Shown piece by piece: positions 24,856-32,958 of a stretch of DNA of 41,746 bases. Source of the stretch: Bergeyella porcorum (GTDB lineage: Bacteria; Bacteroidota; Bacteroidia; Flavobacteriales; Weeksellaceae); assembly GCF_042427575.1 (NCBI RefSeq), contig NZ_JBHMFD010000010.1:1-41746 (forward strand). Direction: 5' to 3'. The notes beneath the pieces were generated by a model. The model did no database searches, was not told the DNA's origin, and saw nothing but the letters and a program-made list of their open reading frames with translations. Every line of letters begins with the position of its first letter. The first letter of the stretch is position 1. Both the position numbers and the translations under genes were made by a program.

Positions 24856-25950
24856 ATGAAAAAAATAGTTTTAGCCTTATCACTAATGACAAGTACAATA
24901 AATATGTTTGGACAAAACACCCAAACCATTACACCCGATTCGGAGTTGAAATATGTAGAAGCTCCCGATACTTATTTCACGGGGAAAGCCTGTTTTGCCC
25001 CACTGCCCCAAATTCCGAACAGTGAAGAAAGCTATGCAATCGTCCATTTCGAGGAAGGGACTATCAACAATTGGCACACCCACTCACACGGACAATACCT
25101 GATAGTAACCGAAGGTGAAGGGCGTACGCAAGAGTGGGGCAAACCTGTTCAAATCATCAAAAAAGGCGATGTCGTTTGGTGTCCGCCCAATGTGAAACAC
25201 TGGCACGGAGCGGGCGAGCATACGGCAATGTCGCATATTGTGGTAAGCCCGAAAGCCAAAGAGAACAAAGTAACTTGGTTGGAGCGGGTGGATTTGCCCC
25301 AAACAACCGACAAAACTGTAAAAGTTACTCAAAACGAACCCCTTACCGAACGCCAATTGAGTATTGCTCCCATAGCATCGCTCACGGCAATGGGCGATGT
25401 AGAAAGGTTGAAACCCGCCTTGGCAGAAGGATTGGCAAAAGGGCTTATCGTGAGCGAGATAAAAGAGATTTTTACGCACTTGCAGGCGTATGTGGGATTT
25501 CCTCGTGCGTTAAACGGATTGATAGCGTTTAACAACCTGCTCAAAGAGCGTTCCGAGCAAGGTATACACGACCCCGCAGGCGTGGAGCCGACTGCCGTTT
25601 CTCCTGCCGATTACTACCGACTGGGCGAACAGACCCTCAAAGCAATGGGTAGCGGAGCAGTGGCAAGCAGTGAACCTCTGTTTGGTTCGCAGGGAATGGA
25701 TTATGCGTTGAAAGCCAACTTATTCGGCTATCTTTTTAGTCGCGACAATCTGAGTTATGTGGATAGGGAAATCGTGGTGATTTCGGCGTTGTCCGTTTTG
25801 GAAGGCGTAGAAAGCCAGTTAGGTTCTCACCTTCAACTCATCAAAAATTTGGGTATCACCAAACCCGAACTGAAAAAACTTATCGACAGCTTCAAAACCA
25901 TCAATCCAAAACAAGTCAAAAACGCCCAAAAAGTATTGGAGAAGATGTAA
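24856..25950 (+). CDS. Exported cupin-carboxymuconolactone decarboxylase fusion protein
   Basis: A 364-residue protein with a signal peptide (about 1-20, INMFGQ). A cupin domain (about 60-135) has metal ligands His74, His76 (NNWHTHSHG) and His115/His117 (NVKHWHGAG). Two carboxymuconolactone decarboxylase (AhpD-like) segments follow at about 165-235 and 280-355. The usual CxxC pair of peroxidase-type AhpD proteins is not visible, so a peroxidase role is unlikely and a decarboxylase or isomerase role is open. Combined with lactone-hydrolase-like neighbours, it suggests conversion of a lactone or quinone-like compound in the periplasm. It is last in the operon, and a terminator follows six bases after the stop. 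Confidence 0.88.
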   Translation: MKKIVLALSLMTSTINMFGQNTQTITPDSELKYVEAPDTYFTGKACFAPLPQIPNSEESYAIVHFEEGTINNWHTHSHGQYLIVTEGEGRTQEWGKPVQIIKKGDVVWCPPNVKHWHGAGEHTAMSHIVVSPKAKENKVTWLERVDLPQTTDKTVKVTQNEPLTERQLSIAPIASLTAMGDVERLKPALAEGLAKGLIVSEIKEIFTHLQAYVGFPRALNGLIAFNNLLKERSEQGIHDPAGVEPTAVSPADYYRLGEQTLKAMGSGAVASSEPLFGSQGMDYALKANLFGYLFSRDNLSYVDREIVVISALSVLEGVESQLGSHLQLIKNLGITKPELKKLIDSFKTINPKQVKNAQKVLEKM

Positions 25951-25955
25951 GCATC

Positions 25956-25990
25956 AAAAAAGCGAAAGCCGATGAGGTTTTCGTTTTTTT
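25956..25990 (+). terminator. Terminator of the hydrolase/cupin-CMD operon
   Basis: Stem 25956-25970 (AAAAAAGCGAAAGCC) pairs with 25976-25990 around a GATGA loop, with G-U pairs. The 15-base string CCGATGAGGTTTTCG (25969-25983) recurs exactly at 31801-31815 on the far side of the defence island. Confidence 0.85.
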
Positions 25991-26122
25991 AATTCCTTAT
26001 CTTTGGTTCTCTTTTGAAAGAGAGTGTGTTTTTTTGTTCAACATTCGACAGTATTTCTGTATTTTTTCTAAAGAAAACAAGCTTTTGAATGGTTGACTAC
26101 TGGTGAATTACACTAACTTTTA

Positions 26123-26130
26123 TAAATTTG
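26123..26130 (+). promoter_or_regulatory. -7 element of the restriction-modification operon
   Basis: TAAATTTG matches TAnnTTTG about 88 bases before the methylase start. No TTG is found at normal -33 spacing. The open frame of the methylase could be read back to a TTG inside this element, which argues against that upstream start. Confidence 0.5.
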
Positions 26131-26217
26131 CAACGAGAAAATACAGTTACAAATATAAACCGCTGGTTTTTATACAGTTACTTTTTGCGTTTAAGAATTA
26201 ATAAACTTAACAATATA

Positions 26218-28479
26218 ATGATGGAAGTTCAGATTAAAGACAATAAAATTTTTGCTCCGTTGAAGGATAAATGGTTGGAATTAAAACCAGAAGAAAAAGT
26301 AAGACAAAATTATATTGTAAGATTAGTAAACTCGTACGGTTTTGAGCTTAATCAAATGGCTCAAGAGGTGCAAGTGAATAATTCGCAACGAGGGCAGGGG
26401 CGTGCAATGGCGGATATTGTCATCTGGAAAAGCGAAGCCGATAGACTTGCAGACAAAAGTCCCGTCATTGTTGTAGAGTGCAAAGCCGAACACATTACCA
26501 TTCACGAAGAAGACTATTTTCAAGGATACAATTACGCATCGTGGGCAGGTGCCGACTTCTTCGTTACCACCAACGAAAAAGAAACGCGTATTTTCAGAGT
26601 GGTAAAAGGAGTTATTCCCAAACGCTTGGAAGAGATTGTAAACATTCCTAATGCAAAGGAAATTAAAAACGACAAAAAGATTGACGAGTTATTAAAACAA
26701 ACCAAAGCCTTTACACGCGACGAGTTTTCAAAACTATTGTTCAAATGCCACAGCATCATTCGTAATAACGATAAACTTTCTCCTGAAGCAGCTTTTGATG
26801 AAATTTCTAAAATTTTATTTATCAAAATTAGATACGAAAGAGCCAATTCCGAACATCAAATTTTTTCCGAAGATGCTTTTAAACAAGATAAGGCAAGTTA
26901 CGAAAAATATAAGCCCAAAGATGGAAAAGATTTTTATCAATTCTTGTTTGACCAAACCAAAGAAGACTTCAAAGACGACGATTTATTCGAGCCTACTGAA
27001 ATTCTTCGCATCAGAGAAAACAGTTTTGAAGCTATTGTAAAAGAATTACAGATATACAATCTTTCTACCACTTCGGACGATGTGAAGGGAATTGCCTTCG
27101 AGCAATTTTTAGGTCGTACATTCAGAGGAGAATTAGGGCAATTTTTTACTCCTCGTACAGTGGTAGATTTTATGGTAGATGTATTAGACCCTCAGGAAGG
27201 CGAAACCATCTGCGACCCTTGTTGTGGTTCGGGAGGATTTTTGATAAAGGCTTTTGAATATGTGCGTGCAAAGATTGAAGACGAAATACAAATAGCAAAA
27301 GATAAAATAAAAGACCAATATTATACGGAGGCATACGAAAAACTTCCTGAAAAAGAAAAAACGAAAATAGATGAGCAGGTAACTGATTTGTTTGCCAAGT
27401 TAAATGCCGAATTAGATATTAACAATCCCAAAAGTAGGTTGCGTGTGCTGAGTTATGACTGTATTTTTGGGACAGATGCCAATCCTCGTATGAGTCGTAC
27501 GGCAAAGATGAATATGATTATGCACGGCGACGGTCACGGTGGGGTGCATCACAACGATGGTCTGTTGAATATCAACGGCATTTTTGAAAATCGTTTTGAT
27601 GTTATCTTAACCAATCCTCCTTTCGGAGCTCGCGTCGAAAAATCTTTAAAGATTACCGAAGCCGATAAATATACCGATACGGAACGCATAGACAAATACC
27701 GTAAACGCTATGGCTCTGCTTATGACGAAGCGTTGAAACAAGTGAATAACAACATCGGAAAACCTCTTTTGAATCTATACGAAACGGGCAAAATGAGTAC
27801 GCTTACAGAAGTATTATTCATTGAGCGTTGTTTAAATTTATTACGACCGGGCGGGCGTATGGGAATTGTTCTTCCGGAAGGTGTTTTAAACAATACCAAT
27901 TTACAAAAAGTGCGAGATTTTGTAGAAGGGAAGGCTAAAATCATCTTGATTACTTCCATACCGCAAGATGTATTCATTGCCAGTGGTGCAACGGTAAAGC
28001 CAAGTTTGTTATTCTTTAAGAAATTTACCGAAAAGGAACAGAAAGAGTACAATAAGATTGTAAAAGAAGCCAATAAAGCAATAAAAGCGAAATACGAAGC
28101 TCGTTTAAAAGAGATAAAAGAAGCCTTGGCAAAGAGAGGAAAAGAAGCCCTATCTGCTGATGAGAAAAAAGCATTAAAAGCGGAGCAAAAAGCCATTGAA
28201 ACGAAAATAGAAACAGAGGTAAAAGCACAGGTAAAAGAGAAGTTCAATTACCAAATTCCGATTGCCGAAGTAGAGAAAGCGGGCATTAGTACTACGGGAG
28301 CTAAAATTGAAAACGATTTAGAACCGTTAGCCGAAGAATTTAGACAATACCGCAAAGAAAACCAATTGTGGCAAACGCTACTAAAAGACATAAAATACGA
28401 AGTGGTAGAAAACCAAATCTATCGCATTCCCATAGCGGAAAATAATGGAGTGGCTGAACCTGAAATTTTTTATAACTAA
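26218..28479 (+). CDS. BcgI-like restriction nuclease-N6-adenine methyltransferase fusion
   Basis: A 753-residue protein joining cutting and methylating domains. Residues about 20-130 form an HSDR_N-type PD-(D/E)XK nuclease: KPEEKVRQ, then ADIVIW with Asp66, then VVECKAE with Glu87 and Lys89. A HsdM-type helical region and the methyltransferase follow, with GQFFTPR (308-314), SAM motif DPCCGSGGF (333-341) and catalytic NPPF (466-469). A charged helical segment (about 620-670) precedes the end. No DEAD/SNF2 translocase motifs exist, so this is not a classical type I set. The closest known layout is BcgI subunit A with a separate S subunit (type IIB/IIG). ATG 26218 is followed by a second ATG; either may be used. 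hsdS overlaps by one base (TAATG). Confidence 0.86.
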   Translation: MMEVQIKDNKIFAPLKDKWLELKPEEKVRQNYIVRLVNSYGFELNQMAQEVQVNNSQRGQGRAMADIVIWKSEADRLADKSPVIVVECKAEHITIHEEDYFQGYNYASWAGADFFVTTNEKETRIFRVVKGVIPKRLEEIVNIPNAKEIKNDKKIDELLKQTKAFTRDEFSKLLFKCHSIIRNNDKLSPEAAFDEISKILFIKIRYERANSEHQIFSEDAFKQDKASYEKYKPKDGKDFYQFLFDQTKEDFKDDDLFEPTEILRIRENSFEAIVKELQIYNLSTTSDDVKGIAFEQFLGRTFRGELGQFFTPRTVVDFMVDVLDPQEGETICDPCCGSGGFLIKAFEYVRAKIEDEIQIAKDKIKDQYYTEAYEKLPEKEKTKIDEQVTDLFAKLNAELDINNPKSRLRVLSYDCIFGTDANPRMSRTAKMNMIMHGDGHGGVHHNDGLLNINGIFENRFDVILTNPPFGARVEKSLKITEADKYTDTERIDKYRKRYGSAYDEALKQVNNNIGKPLLNLYETGKMSTLTEVLFIERCLNLLRPGGRMGIVLPEGVLNNTNLQKVRDFVEGKAKIILITSIPQDVFIASGATVKPSLLFFKKFTEKEQKEYNKIVKEANKAIKAKYEARLKEIKEALAKRGKEALSADEKKALKAEQKAIETKIETEVKAQVKEKFNYQIPIAEVEKAGISTTGAKIENDLEPLAEEFRQYRKENQLWQTLLKDIKYEVVENQIYRIPIAENNGVAEPEIFYN

Positions 28480-29831
28480 TGGAAGGTAGTATGAAGCATT
28501 TTTTTAAGTTTATTCCATTCTCAAAATTTGATTTATGGGATACGAAAAGATATACTTCAAAATCAATAAATTCTGATTTTGAGGTGATTAAATTGGGGTC
28601 TTGCATTAGGGAAGAGAATAAAAAATATAAACTTTATTTAGAGGAAGAAAAAGAATTTGGTATACTTGGAGTAAATAATAAAACGGGAATTTTTGACGCT
28701 TATACTCAAAAAGGTAAAGAAATCAATCAGCCTTACAAAAAAATGGAAACAGGTTGGATTGCTTACAACCCATATCGTATAAATGTAGGGTCAATAGGTA
28801 TTCGTTTAGAAGAACATCTAAACGAGTACATAAGCCCTGCTTATGTTGTATTTAGTTGTAAAGATAATGTACTGCCAGAGTATTTGTTTTTAGTATTTAA
28901 AACTGAAACTTTTAATAAAGTCATTAACGAAAATACAACAGGTTCAGTTCGTCAAAATTTGAGTTTTGATAAATTAAAAGACTTAGAAATCCCCTTACCA
29001 ACACTTCAAGAACAACAAGCGATTGTAGATGCGTATTTTTCTAAAATAAACGAATCCAATCAGTTAGAAATTGAAGCCAATAACATTGATAAAGAAATTG
29101 AAAAGTATTTGTTTGATGAGTTGGGATTATCTAAAAATATTGAAAATCAAAAATCCTCAAAACTACTAAAAACAATTAGTTTTAATAAAATAGACCGTTG
29201 GGCTATCGATTATCTATCCAAATATTCAAAATTAATTTTTTTAGACAATGGTAATTATAATCTTATAAAATTAAGAGAAGTAATCGAATACTATCAATAT
29301 GGTTTGTCAGAAAAAGCTTCTGAAGAGGATTTGGGTTTGCCAATGTTAAGAATGAATAATATCAATGATACTGCTCTAAACTTGAATGATATAAAGTATT
29401 TAAAAGATGAAAAATCTTTTGAAAGATTTATTTTAAATAAGAATGATTTGCTTTTTAATCGCACAAATAGCAAAGAATTAGTAGGTAAAACTGCAATTTT
29501 TGATAGAGATGGTAAATATACCTTTGCATCTTACTTAATTCGTGTTAAAATAAACGAGAATAAAGCTGATGTGAGGTATATTAACGAATTGTTTAATTCA
29601 TCAATATTACAGATTCAAAAAGATATGGTAAGTCGCCAGATTACGGGGCAAGCAAATATTAATGCACAGGAAATGCAAGATTTTTTATTTCCGATGCCAC
29701 CATTAGATACACAAGTTAAAATAGCTAATGAGACAAGTGAGCTTAGAAATTCAAAAGTGAAAAAATTAACTATAGCAGCCCAACTAAAACATCAAGCCAA
29801 CGAAGCATTTGAAAGAGCAATTTTTCAGTAA
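28479..29831 (+). CDS. hsdS: Restriction-modification specificity subunit (HsdS-like)
   Basis: A 450-residue specificity subunit with two target-recognition domains, each followed by a conserved helix. The first half ends IPLPTLQEQQAIVDAYFSKI (about 170-190) and the second half contains FLFPMPPLDTQVKIANETSE (about 405-425), the usual TRD-helix pairs of HsdS. It reads the bipartite DNA target for the methylase-nuclease encoded by the overlapping upstream gene. The start codon shares a base with the preceding stop, so translation is coupled. It is more AT-rich than the methylase gene, consistent with exchange of specificity genes. The recognition sequence cannot be predicted. Confidence 0.9.
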   Translation: MEGSMKHFFKFIPFSKFDLWDTKRYTSKSINSDFEVIKLGSCIREENKKYKLYLEEEKEFGILGVNNKTGIFDAYTQKGKEINQPYKKMETGWIAYNPYRINVGSIGIRLEEHLNEYISPAYVVFSCKDNVLPEYLFLVFKTETFNKVINENTTGSVRQNLSFDKLKDLEIPLPTLQEQQAIVDAYFSKINESNQLEIEANNIDKEIEKYLFDELGLSKNIENQKSSKLLKTISFNKIDRWAIDYLSKYSKLIFLDNGNYNLIKLREVIEYYQYGLSEKASEEDLGLPMLRMNNINDTALNLNDIKYLKDEKSFERFILNKNDLLFNRTNSKELVGKTAIFDRDGKYTFASYLIRVKINENKADVRYINELFNSSILQIQKDMVSRQITGQANINAQEMQDFLFPMPPLDTQVKIANETSELRNSKVKKLTIAAQLKHQANEAFERAIFQ

Positions 29832-29845
29832 AATAAACTATTATT

Positions 29846-31597
29846 ATGAGAATAAAGAGTTTGGAGATAAAAGGATATAAGAATATCACCCAAAAAGCAG
29901 TTTTCGATTTTACCAACTCTGGAAATTATATTGCCTTAATTGGTTTAAATGGTTCTGGAAAAAGTAATGTTTTAGAGGCAATAAGTCTTATTTTTGGCAG
30001 TCTATATCAAAATAAAACAATAAAAAATTTTTGTCCAGAATATGACTTCTCTTATAAGATAATATACACGATAGAAAATCAGGAAATTCAAATAGAAAAT
30101 GGAAGTTATACTTTACTCAAACAAGATGGTATTATAAAAAATAAAGAAATAAAAAGAAAAAAAAGAGATTATTTACCATCTGAAATATTTGCTTGTTATA
30201 GTGGAGATGAGTTGCGATTATGGGAAGAAATATATTCGAAACACTACTTTAGTTATTTCAGGAAACTATCTAGAGGTTTTTATCGAGAAAAACAGAAGTT
30301 AGTGTATGTAAATAAACACAGTTGGCAAATTGCACTATTAACGCTTATTTGTCATGATGATTCTGGTGAATATATTAAAGAGATTTTTAAAGTCGATGAA
30401 CTAACTGATATTTCTATATATTTTGATTTCCCAAGCAATTATGATAACAGAGTTGATTGGTATGTGAGAAATATTGATAATGGTGAAGAGCCATATAATG
30501 AGGCTCTTATGCTAATTAATACAATAAAATCTCGTCAAGAAGAAAAAGGAAGCCCATTACACTTTAATGAGATCAGAGATATTATTGTTCTCCAAATGGG
30601 AAATAATAAAAAGAACTGTCGGAAATTATTTTTTCTACTATTTGCCATAGGAATGTATAAAGACAAAAAATTATTTCTTAAAATTGATATAACTAATGAC
30701 CAATTAAGTCTAAAGCAACTAAGTGAAGGTGAAAAGAAATTGATATTAATCAAATGTATTATGAATGTTTTAGCCAATAAAAACTCAATAATTCTCCTTG
30801 ATGAACCAGACTCACATTTGCATATTGTTAAGAAGAAAGAAATAAAAGATTATCTGCAAGAATCCGATTGTTACTCTATATTAACATCTCATTCACCAAG
30901 TTTGCTAAATAGTTTCCCTAATGAAAAAACAATAATTCTAAAGAATGCTGAAAATGGCTTGGAAGTTTATAAAAAAGACAAATTTGAAATATTATCTGAT
31001 ATTACTAATGGCGAATTCTCTATAGCTGAAGCTACTATTGTTATGAGTTCTAATAAGCCAACATTATTAGTTGAAGGGAAGTTTGATATAAATATAATAA
31101 AAACCGGATTAAATAAAATTAATCAATCTTCTTATAATAGTATAAAGAATATGAATATATTTCCTATTGGAGGAGCTAGTGGATTAAGAGTATTCTATAA
31201 GTTGATTAAAGAATCTAATAATCATAGTAAGGTTGTAGCATTACTTGATAACGATATGGCAGGAAATACTGAAATTGAAGAAATATTGAATACGGAAGAG
31301 TTGCAAAATCTTAAAAATAATGGAAGTTTAGAAAAAGATAATTTTCATTTTTTGATGCTACCTAAATTAGATCGCATAACAAATTCGCAATTTGAAATTG
31401 AAGATTATTTTAAAACGAAATTATTAAAAAAAATTAGTAAAGAAAAAATTGATAGTTTTAAAGTTTTAAAAGATTTTACTTTGAAAAAGGATACTATAAA
31501 AAAGGAATTGAATAAAAGAATTGAAACATTTGATGTTAGTGAATTTGAAGATTTTAAGATACTTTTTGATAAAATTAATTCAATATTGTCTCAATAA
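29846..31597 (+). CDS. AAA-ATPase/TOPRIM defence protein (OLD / Gabija-A / PARIS-like)
   Basis: A 583-residue protein with an ABC/SMC-like ATPase head and a C-terminal TOPRIM-like domain. Walker A is GLNGSGKS (33-40), a signature-like LSEGEKK is at 292-298, Walker B is IILLDEP (315-321) and the H-loop is LTSHSP. The TOPRIM acid Glu410 (LLVEGKFD) and the DxD-type Asp468/Asp470 (ALLDNDMAG) are visible. The order ATPase then TOPRIM matches OLD nucleases, Gabija GajA and fused PARIS (AriA-AriB/DUF4435) proteins; which branch is uncertain. No UvrD-like GajB is nearby. It lies 14 bases after hsdS in the same operon. It is very AT-rich (13 G+C in 60 bases at 30661-30720), suggesting separate origin. 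Confidence 0.78.
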   Translation: MRIKSLEIKGYKNITQKAVFDFTNSGNYIALIGLNGSGKSNVLEAISLIFGSLYQNKTIKNFCPEYDFSYKIIYTIENQEIQIENGSYTLLKQDGIIKNKEIKRKKRDYLPSEIFACYSGDELRLWEEIYSKHYFSYFRKLSRGFYREKQKLVYVNKHSWQIALLTLICHDDSGEYIKEIFKVDELTDISIYFDFPSNYDNRVDWYVRNIDNGEEPYNEALMLINTIKSRQEEKGSPLHFNEIRDIIVLQMGNNKKNCRKLFFLLFAIGMYKDKKLFLKIDITNDQLSLKQLSEGEKKLILIKCIMNVLANKNSIILLDEPDSHLHIVKKKEIKDYLQESDCYSILTSHSPSLLNSFPNEKTIILKNAENGLEVYKKDKFEILSDITNGEFSIAEATIVMSSNKPTLLVEGKFDINIIKTGLNKINQSSYNSIKNMNIFPIGGASGLRVFYKLIKESNNHSKVVALLDNDMAGNTEIEEILNTEELQNLKNNGSLEKDNFHFLMLPKLDRITNSQFEIEDYFKTKLLKKISKEKIDSFKVLKDFTLKKDTIKKELNKRIETFDVSEFEDFKILFDKINSILSQ

Positions 31598-31790
31598 TAC
31601 CAACTGATAAGCAACAAAAAAGCATTTGGGATAAAAATATACAATCCAATCAATATTGCAACAGATAAGTAGAAGGAATGGTTAGTAAAAGGTACAGACT
31701 AAAAATTACAGAGTATTAGAAACAATGTATTCAATGAAAAATAGTACAAAGATTGAATATTTATAGAACTTCTCACAGAAGATAACACCC
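31598..31790. other. Gene-free tail of the defence island
   Basis: AT-rich sequence with no supportable gene, no clear terminator for the AAA-TOPRIM gene and no recognisable attachment site. The first recognisable element is the terminator-like hairpin beginning at 31791. Confidence 0.5.
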
Positions 31791-31824
31791 AAAACGGAAA
31801 CCGATGAGGTTTTCGCTTTTTTTG
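31791..31824 (+). terminator. Terminator-like hairpin, duplicate of the one at 25956
   Basis: GGAAACC (31796-31802) pairs with GGTTTTC (31808-31814) around a GATGA loop, then C and seven T's. Loop and right arm are identical to the terminator after the cupin-CMD gene, 5.8 kb upstream. Confidence 0.7.
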
Positions 31825-31844
31825 TTTTATAGACCCCCAAAAAA

Positions 31845-31900
31845 TGAAACTTTCGGCTCCTTTTGTGAAACAATATTTCCGAATTGCCGACTTACCTTTG
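31845..31900 (+). promoter_or_regulatory. Operator-promoter module, copy C
   Basis: Half-sites TGAAAC at 31845-31850 and 31866-31871 (21 bases apart) with core TTTCGGCTCCTTTTG, then TACCTTTG at 31893-31900, 27 bases after the second half-site start, exactly as in copies A and B. It precedes the DkgA-like reductase gene. Confidence 0.85.
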
Positions 31901-31933
31901 CATTATAGAATTAAATAATAAAGGAGATTAAAT

Positions 31934-32773
31934 ATGCAAACATTCAAATTAAATAATGGCGTGGAAATACCCGTATTGGGTTTTGGAGTGTTCCAAATCG
32001 CACCACAGGAGACCGAAAAAGCGGTTTTAGATGCTATCGAAGTGGGCTATCGCCATATTGACACGGCACAGGCCTATCAAAACGAAAAAGAAGTGGGTAA
32101 CGCCCTCAAAAACAGCGGTATCGACCGCAAGGAGTTTTTCCTCACCACCAAAGTATGGATTTCCAATTTCGGGTACGAAAAAGCCAAAGCATCGGTATTG
32201 CAATCGTTGGAAAACCTGCAAACGGACTACATCGATCTGATGTTGCTACACCAGCCCATTGGCGACAGCTACGGAGCGTGGCGTGCTTTGGAAGAACTTT
32301 ATGAAGAGGGGAAAATCCGAGCTATCGGCGTGAGCAACTTCTACCCCGAACGCTTAGCGGAGTTTGTGGCGATAAACAAAGTGAAACCGATGCTCAATCA
32401 GGTGGAAATCAATCCGTTTTTCCAACAAGGCGAAGCCATCGACTATATGAAACAAAAGGGCGTACAGCCCCAAGCGTGGGCACCTTTTGCCGAGGGGAAA
32501 AACGATATTTTCAGTAATCCGATACTTTCCGAAATCGGGAAGAAATACGGCAAATCGGTAGGGCAGGTAATTCTGCGTTGGAGCATACAGCGAGGCGTGG
32601 TGGCATTGGCAAAATCGGTTCGCAAAGAGCGAATGGCAGAAAACATCAATGTATTCGATTTTGAACTTTCCGCCGAAGATATGGCAAAAATAGCCACCCT
32701 CGACACGGGCAAAAGCCACATCATCAACCACTACGACCCCAATGTGGTGGAATGGTTGGCAAAGCATAGATAG
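31934..32773 (+). CDS. Aldo/keto reductase (AKR5, DkgA-like)
   Basis: A 279-residue NADPH-dependent carbonyl reductase of the 2,5-diketo-D-gluconate reductase group. The catalytic tetrad is complete: Asp43 and Tyr48 (HIDTAQAYQNE), Lys73 (TTKVW) and His106 (MLLHQP). GVSNFYPE and LNQVEINPFFQQ are family blocks. DkgA-type enzymes also reduce methylglyoxal and other toxic aldehydes. It is monocistronic behind operator copy C, so it belongs to the AraC-controlled set although the defence island separates it from the rest. GC content is similar to the 20-25 kb genes and unlike the island. A perfect hairpin follows. Confidence 0.93.
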   Translation: MQTFKLNNGVEIPVLGFGVFQIAPQETEKAVLDAIEVGYRHIDTAQAYQNEKEVGNALKNSGIDRKEFFLTTKVWISNFGYEKAKASVLQSLENLQTDYIDLMLLHQPIGDSYGAWRALEELYEEGKIRAIGVSNFYPERLAEFVAINKVKPMLNQVEINPFFQQGEAIDYMKQKGVQPQAWAPFAEGKNDIFSNPILSEIGKKYGKSVGQVILRWSIQRGVVALAKSVRKERMAENINVFDFELSAEDMAKIATLDTGKSHIINHYDPNVVEWLAKHR

Positions 32774-32792
32774 TGATATATTGTTAAAAAGC

Positions 32793-32820
32793 GTCGGCAC
32801 TTGCAAATGCAAGTACCGAC
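32793..32820. terminator. Hairpin after the DkgA-like gene
   Basis: GTCGGCACTTGCA (32793-32805) pairs with TGCAAGTACCGAC (32808-32820) with one mismatch. There is no T-tract on the plus strand; a T-run exists on the minus strand. It may mark the transcript end or stabilise it. Confidence 0.5.
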
Positions 32821-32823
32821 TTA

Positions 32824-32957
32824 GTATCTAATAAAAAGAATTTTATAAACACAAGAGCAGAAGTTTTTTCAATCTTCTGTTTTTTTTAAAAAATATTTAG
32901 TTTATAAAATAAACTAATTTATATTTGCATTGTGTTTAACTCATAAATTATTTCAAC
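32824..32957. repeat. ~135-bp direct repeat, copy 1 (terminator plus promoter)
   Basis: Matches 39513-39648 over its length with few changes. It contains a terminator (CAGAAG 32858-32863 with CTTCTG 32874-32879, then T's) and a promoter with TATATTTG at 32920-32927. Between them is the perfect inverted repeat TAGTTTAT-AAA-ATAAACTA (32898-32916), probably a repressor operator. It originally drove the gene now cut at 32959. Confidence 0.85.
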
Positions 32958-32958
32958 A

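Noticed and set aside
26128..28479. Longer form of the nuclease-methylase from a TTG at 26128
   Set aside because: The TTG lies inside a TAAATTTG promoter element, and the 30 extra residues do not resemble the family, which begins near the ATG at 26218.
26218..31597. Complete classical type I restriction system
   Set aside because: No HsdR helicase/translocase is encoded; the nuclease is fused to the methylase instead.
29846..31597. Complete Gabija system
   Set aside because: The ATPase-TOPRIM layout fits GajA, but no UvrD-like GajB gene lies next to it.
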